NCBI GenBank assembly: GCA_028702245.1 | Contig: JAQVPE010000048.1 | Span: forward strand, 1 to 6,425 | Reading direction: 5' to 3' | Length of the DNA stretch: 6,425 nt | DNA from: Candidatus Izemoplasmatales bacterium | GTDB lineage: Bacteria > Bacillota_I > Bacilli_A > Izemoplasmatales > Hujiaoplasmataceae | Part shown: positions 1 through 4,694 of the stretch, piece by piece | How positions within the stretch are numbered: the first letter of the stretch is position 1 | Layout of the letters: each line of letters starts with the position of its first letter | Notes under the pieces: model-generated | Databases searched by the model: none | The model's input: only the letters and a program-made list of their open reading frames with translations | Told to the model about the DNA's origin: nothing | Made by a program: the position numbers and the translations under genes

Positions 1-25
1 GATGTATTAAATTGATATGCGTCAT
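1..25 (-). CDS. possible 5' end of an unidentified gene running off the left edge
   Basis: Only eight codons are visible, reading MTHINLIH, so no function can be given. The start is proposed because an ATG at 23-25 is preceded by a strong Shine-Dalgarno AAGGAG with a 6-nt gap. It also lies downstream of an intrinsic terminator that closes the previous minus-strand gene, so a new transcription unit beginning here would make sense. The reading frame stays open to the window edge, but eight codons without a stop is weak evidence by itself. Confidence 0.35.
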
Positions 26-31
26 GTACTA

Positions 32-37
32 CTCCTT
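32..37 (-). promoter_or_regulatory. Shine-Dalgarno site for the left-edge gene
   Basis: On the minus strand this reads AAGGAG, a near-ideal match to the 16S rRNA anti-SD, 6 nt from the ATG at 23-25. It is the main reason for proposing a gene there. Further upstream, TGG-TATATT around 53-61 could be an extended -10 element, but no good -35 goes with it. Confidence 0.4.
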
Positions 38-81
38 GGTTAATTATTTATAACTAAAATATACCACATCATGTTTTGCTA

Positions 82-127
82 TAAAAGAGAAAACGGCCAC
101 ATCCGACTTGAATAATTCGGTGTGGCT
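82..127 (-). terminator. intrinsic terminator closing the left pseudogene
   Basis: On the minus strand a hairpin GCCACA-CCGA / TCGG-A-TGTGGC (arms about 117-126 and 96-106, one bulged base, 10-nt loop) is followed by GTTTTCTCTTTT. The stem starts 6 nt after the TAG that ends the broken gene at 133. That supports this TAG as the true original end of that gene. Confidence 0.7.
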
Positions 128-132
128 ATATC

Positions 133-867
133 CTATTGATTGAGTTGTTCCTGAATAATTTTCTCAGCTTCAGACAAAGTTGCTCTTCCTTGCATCTTGT
201 TACTGAAGGCGACGTAGTCATTGATGATCGCTTCAATCTTGCTTTGATTGTCTTCCACAAAGCTCACAGCATTCTCCGTCGAGCCGGTGAGTGCTTCCTG
301 TTCATTAAGTTTTCAAATGACGCTTTTCTTCTTGTCAATCTCAGAAAGCATGCCGTTCATAATGATGATGACTCTGATCTCCATTGACGAGTGAATCGCG
401 TTGTCAATCCATTGAAGTAAATTCTCGTTGATAGCGATAGTTTTGAGAATCGCCACGCGTCCCTTAGAAGGGCGGCTTCCACCAAACAAAGCGTTCGCAG
501 AGAAATAACTTAGCGAATGAATGATGTATTCAAAAAAAAGTGAAACTCCGACGATCCTCGAAAATAACTTGAGATAGTCGGCGTCGCAGTTGCCGACAAA
601 TGTTTCCATGAGATTGCGTCACAAAGGACAGACCGCCTTGATTCAATTGTTTTGTGAACTTCACATTGGCTAGACGAAAGCATTGTCATTCAGCAACGGC
701 TACGTCACCACTTAGTAAATGAAGTCCTAAGGCGTAAAGTTCTTAATTGACCTGTGTTTCATCAAAAAAAACAGTCGACCTTGCTTCTCTGTCGTTGTCT
801 TATCTGTTTCAGTTTTGATTTGCTTTATAATGCTTAAACTATCGTAAGAGAATGAGTTGTTCTACAT
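133..867 (-). pseudogene. broken gene of unknown function, possible restriction partner of the upstream methyltransferase
   Basis: An ATG at 865-867 has a good AGAAGG Shine-Dalgarno 8 nt upstream, and the TAG at 133-135 is in the same frame, giving a 245-codon span. It is disrupted: codon 2 is TAG. The frame is then open (NNSFSYDSLSIIKQIK...EKQGRLFF) to a run of eight T at 764-771. Coding-like sequence continues there in another frame (FFDETQVN, ELYALGLHLLSGDVAVAE, QCFRLANVKFTKQLNQGG), interrupted by TAA and TGA. Near 610 it returns to the first frame (GNCDADYLKLFSRIVG... and LLQWIDNAIHSS). A TGA at 313-315 is followed by 59 further open codons, ending AEKIIQEQLNQ. I do not recognise the family and see no catalytic motif. 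Because it follows a DNA methyltransferase and ends at a terminator, a restriction endonuclease or similar partner is plausible, but this is inference from position only. Decay is clear; the single-gene reconstruction is less certain. Confidence 0.55.
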
Positions 868-875
868 GCGCTATA

Positions 876-881
876 CCTTCT
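876..881 (-). promoter_or_regulatory. Shine-Dalgarno that fixes the start of the broken gene at 867
   Basis: Minus-strand AGAAGG stands 8 nt before the ATG at 865-867. It survives although the next codon is TAG. This argues that the ATG was the real start and that codon 2 has mutated. The 140 or so bases between here and the end of the methyltransferase gene hold no supportable gene and no convincing promoter. Confidence 0.4.
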
Positions 882-1063
882 AAATCTACTCTATTAAACT
901 AAGTCAATTGCATCATTTCTAAGAATAGTCAATCTAGCAATCAAATACTTTTAGAAAGGGGTACTTCACAACATTCACCAATATTCATTGAATGAAGATT
1001 ATTATGCGATTTAGCGTTCCGTCTTCTTCAAAACATCAGTTAGATGTGTTTCACCAGGGACTA

Positions 1064-2198
1064 TTACTCAACTGAACCAATCTCATCTACATTAATCGCA
1101 ACAAAAGGAACTACATCAACCGACTCGCTATACCCAAAACGATAAGTCTTCTCGTGTAAGAATTTGTTGATTTTCGTCAGTTGCATCTGTAGCTCAGAGA
1201 CATTGCTGCTGTTGAACAGAGGAAGATACTTGACACATAGTCGTCTAGACCTTAAAGAGACTCGTATGTCGTCAATGATTGTGTGTCTCGCTTTAGAGTA
1301 TACATAAGTTACTGGAAACCAAGGGGTATGCTCTCCATCCACAACTAGAACGGATAGGCTTGCTAGTAAAACATCAGCAGCGATGAACTCGTCTTTAGTG
1401 AAGTGTGGTTCATAGATGTGGTTGATCCACGCATGTGCTTTCCCGCTGAAATACTTCTTTGCATCTTTCTTGTTGTAGAATTCGGTCTATGAACCCTGCA
1501 TAAAGATCCTTTGATTGAAGTAGAACATCAGATCTAATCCAGTTTTTCTTAATCTCTTTGATAATACTATACGGCGGATTGGTGATCACTGTGCAGTCAG
1601 ATGGCAATTCAATCTTCTTATCAAGAAAGTCTCCAAGAACCACATGAATGAGCGACCCTACTTTTTCTTGTAGAAGTATCTCTATCTTAACTACACATAT
1701 GCTTAATGCGACTGGATCTACATCATAAAGCCAAACTCGACCCTCTCTAATCCTCCTTATAATGTCAGTTTGACCGGACTTCATAGCGGTTTTTATTACG
1801 CTAATAATCAAGTTTCCTGTGCCACATCCGACATCCACAAGGTTTATCAAGTTCGTGTTTTCAAGAAGTAATTCAAACATTAGGCTAGATACATCATCAG
1901 GAGTGTAGTATTTACCTAGTTCTTTCTTGGTTATTTTATTTGTGTATGCGAGACCAATCTCATATATCTCTCCTAGATTATCGAAATCGAAAAAGGATCC
2001 TTTCAGTTCGGCTATTGTAAGGTTAGATATGTTGTCAAGAATTACCTTCCATGCCATTTCGAGCCCAAGATCATCAAGGAGTTGAGAATAGTCCACAATG
2101 CCGAACTTAATAGGGTCCAGATTTGCTGGAAGAAGTCTTCCAATTGGCGTATGTGCAGATGGTTTTGATATTCTGTTTAACAAGTTAACGTGTTCCAT
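1064..2198 (-). pseudogene. frameshifted N6-adenine DNA methyltransferase, probably from a restriction-modification system
   Basis: Class I SAM-dependent N6-adenine DNA methyltransferases (N6_Mtase type) transfer a methyl group to adenine in a target site. The N-terminal part shows GKYYTP at residues 95-100, the SAM-binding VDVGCGTGNL at 121-130, YDVDP at 158-162, GDFL at 189-192 and the catalytic NPPY at 207-210. The ATG at 2198 has AAAGGA 11 nt upstream and an extended -10 promoter behind it. The frame is lost at the GAATTC at 1478-1483, just after Arg239. The original frame ends 23 codons later, at 1410. A one-base shift opens 138 coherent residues (starting FYNKKDAKKYFSG, later LASLSVLVVDGEHTPWFP) down to a TAA at 1064. 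A second shift near 1064 could add VIVPGETHLTDVLKKTER, ending at 1011. The repaired product would be about 377-395 aa. The second half has no motif I recognise, so it could instead be another gene's remnant joined by a deletion. The N-terminal half is a secure methyltransferase; the single-gene reading is likely. Confidence 0.75.
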
Positions 2199-2247
2199 CT
2201 ACCCGCAAATCCTTTCATATCGACTTGAATGTAATCTTACAGAAATG

Positions 2248-2256
2248 ATTATATCA
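2248..2256 (-). promoter_or_regulatory. extended -10 promoter of the methyltransferase gene
   Basis: On the minus strand this reads TGA-TATAAT, a consensus -10 hexamer with a TGn extension. That type often works without a good -35, and only a 3-of-6 -35 match is seen 17 nt upstream. The start point would fall near 2241, leaving a leader of about 43 nt before the ATG at 2198. The site lies next to the transposase remnants, near their 5' boundary. Confidence 0.5.
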
Positions 2257-2339
2257 TTTTTTTGCACTCATATCTCGGTAATTCACAAAACAACTTGACC
2301 AAAGGGGAATTGACACAGAAAAAAGTTGATAGTAACGCG

Positions 2340-2621
2340 ACCAGCTTACATGTCTACATAACGAATATGTACCAAGTGCTTGGAGTAGTATTTCCAATTG
2401 AGCTGAGCTCAAAAGGAAATGCTTACGATAAAGCTGTCGTAGAAAGTTTCTTTGGAACACTTAAGTGTGAAACGATTTATCTTCAAAAGGTGAAAACACT
2501 AACTGATTTGATTAAGACAATTGATGATTACATATATTGGTATAACAACGAAAGAATCAAATTGACTTTAGGAGGTTATTCTCCCGTACAATATAGATTA
2601 ATGAACAATGAAATGATATAA
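2340..2621 (+). pseudogene. C-terminal remnant of an IS3-family transposase (OrfB, rve domain)
   Basis: IS3-family OrfB carries the DDE integrase core that cuts and joins insertion sequence ends. Here only the distal part remains. SSKGNAYDKAVVESFFGTLK contains the third catalytic residue, the Glu of VVES, near 2442. It is followed by the typical C-terminus IYWYNNERIKL and GYSPVQYR, ending at a TAA at 2619-2621. Intact members are about 270-300 aa; this piece is about 93. The usual block LHSDQGxQYTS is damaged: LH is followed directly by VYITNMYQ. This suggests a short deletion that removed the second catalytic Asp. An open frame extends back to 2262, but that part does not look like transposase. 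No inverted repeat was found. It cannot be active. Confidence 0.8.
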
Positions 2622-2644
2622 TATCCACAAAGAATCAAAAGCAC

Positions 2645-2914
2645 AAGAAATGGTATCAGTTCAAAATTTCCAATAACGTCTGTGAACGGGCGGTCAAGCC
2701 TTTCGTGATCAACCGAAAAACCTTTATGACCTCCGGTTCATATGCCGGCGCGAGGTATACAACCCTTATGTTTTCGATTATTAGAACTGCACGCATGAAT
2801 GACTTTAATGTGGCTAAGTATTTAGAATATGTCTTAGACCACATTCAGACCAAGAATATCAATGAATTACTACCATATTCAACAAAACTTGATAAATCAC
2901 TAAGAAATACATAA
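2645..2914 (+). pseudogene. C-terminal remnant of an IS66-family transposase (TnpC)
   Basis: The frame reads KKWYQFKISNNVCERAVKP followed by FVINRKTFMTSGSYAGARYT and ends LEYVLDHI...NELLPYSTKL. This matches the conserved IS66 TnpC tail, which in typical members runs NNLAERAIRPFVIGRKN, then a segment with SGSP-x-GA, a TAK-rich helix and LLPW. The Glu of NNVCER corresponds to the last acidic catalytic residue. Intact TnpC is roughly 450-530 aa, so about four fifths is missing. The frame opens at 2612, just after a TGA, and no start codon of its own is credible. The remnant lies 23 nt after the IS3 remnant in the same orientation. Natural termination is by TAA at 2914. Confidence 0.8.
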
Positions 2915-2961
2915 AATCCGCCAATTTTCACCAAGTGAGATTTCAACCCCCTATATTAAAT

Positions 2962-2999
2962 AGCCACCTAGAGTCGATCTCTAAGTGGCTTTCTTTTTA
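2962..2999 (+). terminator. plus-strand intrinsic terminator after the IS66 remnant
   Basis: AGCCAC-C-TAGAG (2962-2973), a 5-nt loop, then CTCTA-A-GTGGCT (2979-2990) form an 11-bp stem with one C/A mismatch, followed by TTCTTTTTAT. The T tract follows the plus-strand side, so it would stop plus-strand transcription from the transposase remnants before it runs antisense into the tRNA cluster. Confidence 0.65.
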
Positions 3000-3070
3000 T
3001 CAGGTGTTAATAATTGACCTATACCCTTGTGCGACACATGGACAACCCAAAAAAATAGTCATTTATTTCA

Positions 3071-3093
3071 ATAAAAAAAGCCATCGAAATGGC
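3071..3093 (-). terminator. intrinsic terminator of the tRNA cluster
   Basis: On the minus strand GCCAT-TTCG-ATGGC (3080-3093) forms a hairpin with a stable UUCG loop. It is followed by seven T, A and T. It lies 16 nt beyond the CCA end of tRNA-Phe and closes the whole array. Confidence 0.8.
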
Positions 3094-3108
3094 CATAATT
3101 AGGCTCCG

Positions 3109-3184
3109 TGGTGGCTCAGGCCAGAATCGAACTGGCGACACATGGATTTTCAGTCCATTGCTCTACCAACTGAGCTACCGAGCC
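3109..3184 (-). tRNA. tRNA-Phe(GAA)
   Basis: A full cloverleaf of 76 nt. The acceptor GGCTCGG pairs with CTGAGCC with one G-T pair, the discriminator is A and CCA is encoded at 3109-3111. The anticodon arm ATGGA-CTGAAAA-TCCAT gives anticodon GAA. It is the last gene of the cluster, 5 nt after tRNA-Asp. Twelve bases of its anticodon-variable region recur at 3031-3042. Confidence 0.95.
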
Positions 3185-3189
3185 AAGGA

Positions 3190-3265
3190 TGGCGGTCCGG
3201 ACGGGAATTGAACCCGCGATCTCCAGTGTGACAGACTGGCATGTTAACCACTACACCACCGGACC
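3190..3265 (-). tRNA. tRNA-Asp(GTC)
   Basis: A 76-nt cloverleaf. Acceptor GGTCCGG pairs with CCGGACC, the discriminator is G as expected for Asp, and CCA is encoded. The anticodon arm CCAGT-CTGTCAC-ACTGG gives GTC. It follows tRNA-fMet after only 2 nt. Confidence 0.95.
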
Positions 3266-3267
3266 TT

Positions 3268-3344
<77 letters not shown>

Positions 3345-3364
3345 ATATCAAATTGTGCTATCTT

Positions 3365-3393
3365 ATAATAACAAAGCGAGTTGCCTTTGTCAA
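3365..3393 (-). promoter_or_regulatory. internal sigma-A type promoter for fMet-Asp-Phe
   Basis: On the minus strand TTGACA (3388-3393) and TATTAT (3365-3370) are separated by exactly 17 nt. This is a perfect -35 and a 5-of-6 -10. Transcription would begin near 3358, about 14 nt before the 5' end of tRNA-fMet. The 71-nt gap between tRNA-Leu and tRNA-fMet is the longest in the cluster and fits a promoter. Confidence 0.7.
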
Positions 3394-3415
3394 TAAAAAC
3401 CATTGTGATACCAAG

Positions 3416-3502
3416 TGGTACCCGAGGCCGGAATTGAACCGGCACGTCATTGCTGACATTGGATTTTAAGTCCAACGCGTCTACCTATTCCGCCACTCGG
3501 GC
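3416..3502 (-). tRNA. tRNA-Leu(TAA)
   Basis: 87 nt, class II, with a long variable arm of the form GTCA-GCAA-TGAC. The anticodon arm TTGGA-CTTAAAA-TCCAA gives TAA. Acceptor GCCCGAG pairs with CTCGGGT with a G1-T72 wobble, discriminator A, encoded CCA. Confidence 0.93.
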
Positions 3503-3507
3503 AAAGG

Positions 3508-3583
3508 TGGTGACCCGCGGGCGATTCGAACGCCCGACCCTTTGATTAAAAGTCAAATGCTCTACCTACTGAGCTAGCGGGTC
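3508..3583 (-). tRNA. tRNA-Lys(TTT)
   Basis: 76 nt. Acceptor GACCCGC pairs with GCGGGTC, the discriminator is A and CCA is encoded. The anticodon arm TTTGA-CTTTTAA-TCAAA gives TTT. It lies 5 nt before tRNA-Leu. Confidence 0.95.
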
Positions 3584-3588
3584 AAGAA

Positions 3589-3602
3589 GGCCCTAAAGGG
3601 CC
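3589..3602 (-). other. GC-rich hairpin in the Thr-Lys spacer
   Basis: A perfect 5-bp inverted repeat GGCCC-TTTA-GGGCC on the minus strand sits in the 31-nt spacer after tRNA-Thr. Only TTCTT follows, so as a terminator it would be weak. It could be an attenuating or RNA-processing hairpin between the first six and the following tRNAs. Confidence 0.35.
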
Positions 3603-3614
3603 AATAATGCGATC

Positions 3615-3690
3615 TGGTGCCGAAAATAGGACTTGAACCCACAACCTACTGATTACGATTCAGTTGCTCTACCGATTGAGCTATTTCGGC
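3615..3690 (-). tRNA. tRNA-Thr(CGT)
   Basis: 76 nt. Acceptor GCCGAAA pairs with TTTCGGC, discriminator A, encoded CCA. The anticodon arm ACTGA-ATCGTAA-TCAGT gives CGT, which reads ACG. The T stem has two G-T pairs. A CGT anticodon is usually accompanied by a TGT isoacceptor elsewhere in the genome. Confidence 0.92.
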
Positions 3691-3695
3691 ACTGA

Positions 3696-3788
3696 TGGCG
3701 GAGAAAGAGGGATTCGAACCCCCGCGGCGCTTGCACGCCCTGTCGGTTTTCAAGACCGATCCCTTCAGCCGGGCTTGGGTATTTCTCC
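3696..3788 (-). tRNA. tRNA-Ser(TGA)
   Basis: 93 nt, class II, with a long variable arm GGCGT-GCAA-GCGCC. The anticodon arm TCGGT-CTTGAAA-ACCGA gives TGA. Acceptor GGAGAAA pairs with TTTCTCC and the discriminator is G, as in other serine tRNAs; CCA is encoded. Confidence 0.94.
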
Positions 3789-3803
3789 ATTATAGAAAAA
3801 AAC

Positions 3804-3880
3804 TGGTGGACCCAGTAGGACTCGAACCTACGACCGATCGGTTATGAGCCGATAGCTCTAACCAACTGAGCTATGGGTCC
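3804..3880 (-). tRNA. tRNA-Ile2(CAT), lysidine-type
   Basis: 77 nt with anticodon arm ATCGG-CTCATAA-CCGAT and gene-level anticodon CAT. The body (acceptor GGACCCA, T arm GTAGG-TTCGAGT-CCTAC, encoded CCA) resembles the Bacillus and Mycoplasma isoleucine tRNA whose C34 is converted to lysidine by TilS, making it read AUA. The other two CAT tRNAs here have clear initiator and elongator signatures, and the order Met-Ile2-Ser is the one seen in Bacillus. Annotation as Met is the alternative. Confidence 0.8.
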
Positions 3881-3886
3881 AATATA

Positions 3887-3963
3887 TGGTAGCGGCGGAG
3901 AGACTTGAACTCTCAACCTCACGGGTATGAACCGTACGCTCTAGCCAGTTGAGCTACACCGCC
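3887..3963 (-). tRNA. elongator tRNA-Met(CAT)
   Basis: 77 nt. The anticodon arm TACGG-TTCATAC-CCGTG gives CAT. Acceptor GGCGGTG pairs with CGCCGCT through G-T pairs at the end and at position 6. The D-arm and anticodon-arm sequence is very close to the Bacillus elongator Met tRNA. It lacks the C1/A72 mismatch and the three G-C pairs of initiators. CCA is encoded. Confidence 0.9.
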
Positions 3964-3976
3964 GTATATTAGATTG

Positions 3977-4052
3977 TGGTGGAGTATAGCGGGATCGAAC
4001 CGCTGACCTCCTGCTTGCAAGGCAGGCGCTCTCCCAGCTGAGCTAATACCCC
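3977..4052 (-). tRNA. tRNA-Ala(TGC)
   Basis: 76 nt. The anticodon arm CCTGC-CTTGCAA-GCAGG gives TGC. The acceptor GGGGTAT/ATACTCC contains the G3-U70 wobble that alanyl-tRNA synthetase recognises. Discriminator A, encoded CCA. It follows tRNA-Ile(GAT) after 7 nt. Confidence 0.95.
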
Positions 4053-4059
4053 AAAAAAA

Positions 4060-4136
<77 letters not shown>

Positions 4137-4163
4137 ATTTTCACACATTGCAGTGCGAATAAT

Positions 4164-4192
4164 ATTTTACTATCTAAGCACCTGTTTGTCAA
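4164..4192 (-). promoter_or_regulatory. main promoter of the tRNA cluster
   Basis: On the minus strand TTGACA (4187-4192) and TAAAAT (4164-4169) are 17 nt apart: a perfect -35 and a 5-of-6 -10. Transcription would start about 20 nt before tRNA-Ile. The -35 begins only 29 nt after the stop codon of the MazG-like gene, and I see no strong terminator between, so some readthrough from the par operon is possible. Confidence 0.75.
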
Positions 4193-4221
4193 TTACTATT
4201 TACCCAAAGTTCTGGGCCAAC

Positions 4222-4506
4222 CTATTTGATTTTCGGGTATTTCACGTTATTCTTTTCCATCTTCTCCAAGATGATCGTCTCCGGGTCAAGCCCGAGATCG
4301 GCGATCATCGCAAGCGTATACAAAAGAACATCGGCGAGTTCTTCTTTGACGTTTTCCATATCTGGATTTGCATCATCCCATTGATAGTTCTCAAGCAATT
4401 CGGCCGCCTCGATGATAATCGATTTGGCAAGAGCCTGGGGCGTGTCGTGTTCTTTCCAACCGCGTTCGTCGCGGTATCTGATAATCTTATCCAGCAGATT
4501 CTTCAT
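4222..4506 (-). CDS. small MazG-like nucleotide pyrophosphohydrolase
   Basis: 94 aa, cytosolic. Single-domain MazG-like proteins of about 95-115 aa hydrolyse (d)NTPs to monophosphate and pyrophosphate, often as nucleotide-pool cleaners; the exact substrate cannot be read from sequence. The metal-binding signature is present: Glu33 and Glu36 in IIEAAELLE, then Glu56 and Asp59 in EELADVLLY, the ExxE...ExxD pattern on two helices. A WDD follows the first helix at residues 43-45. The ATG at 4506 lies inside the end of the DUF951 gene (20-nt overlap) and has only a weak Shine-Dalgarno, which suggests translational coupling. It is the last gene of the par operon and ends with TAG. Confidence 0.85.
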   Translation of the reverse strand: MKNLLDKIIRYRDERGWKEHDTPQALAKSIIIEAAELLENYQWDDANPDMENVKEELADVLLYTLAMIADLGLDPETIILEKMEKNNVKYPKIK

Positions 4507-4693
4507 TTTGTCTTTCGATCACTTTCTTGATTTTCTTCTTGAGGGTCGGCCGATCGATCAAAACGATCCGGCCGCACCCAAGGCATTTGATCTTGCAGTC
4601 GGCGCCGAAACGGACGATCTGCCATTTGTTCTCCCCGCAAGGGTGGCCTTTCTTCAAGACGACGATGTCGCCAAGGCGGATATCTTGTTCCAT
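4487..4693 (-). CDS. DUF951 family protein (YyzM-like)
   Basis: 68 aa, function unknown. The family is short (about 60-70 aa) and in Bacillus (yyzM) lies near the spo0J-soj and ychF region. Visible family features are the GDIVVLKKGHPCGENKWQIV segment at residues 8-27, and four cysteines: Cys19 in HPCG and Cys33, Cys37 and Cys40 in CKIKCLGCG. These could bind a metal or nucleic acid, but that is inference. A basic C-terminal helix (KKKIKKVIERQ) follows. The start at 4693 is chosen because it matches family length, lies 1 nt after the parB stop, and has AAGGA 11 nt upstream; an in-frame codon at 4738 would add 15 residues lying within parB. Confidence 0.88.
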   Translation of the reverse strand: MEQDIRLGDIVVLKKGHPCGENKWQIVRFGADCKIKCLGCGRIVLIDRPTLKKKIKKVIERQNEESAG

Positions 4694-4694
4694 A

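Noticed and set aside
136..387. 83-codon plus-strand frame in the left region
   Set aside because: The opposite strand has the coherent tail of the broken gene and a correctly placed terminator; this frame has no ribosome-binding site.
2262..2340. N-terminal part of the plus-strand frame as genuine transposase
   Set aside because: This stretch does not match the rve domain; homology begins at about LHVY.
2621..2629. DnaA-box-like ATATCCACA
   Set aside because: One 8-of-9 match, with no second box or AT-rich unwinding region nearby; it also lies at the edge of a transposase remnant.
4202..4215. Inverted repeat CCCA...TGGG after the MazG-like gene as operon terminator
   Set aside because: The stem is only four base pairs and no T tract follows on the minus strand.
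4238..4253. parS-like sequence TATTTCACGTTATTCT
   Set aside because: Only 11 of 16 positions match the Bacillus parS palindrome, with one half poorly matched, and it lies inside the MazG-like gene. No good parS was found elsewhere in the window.
4153..4530. 125-codon plus-strand frame with hydrophobic stretches
   Set aside because: It runs antisense to the MazG-like gene and across the tRNA promoter; the minus-strand protein has clear family motifs.
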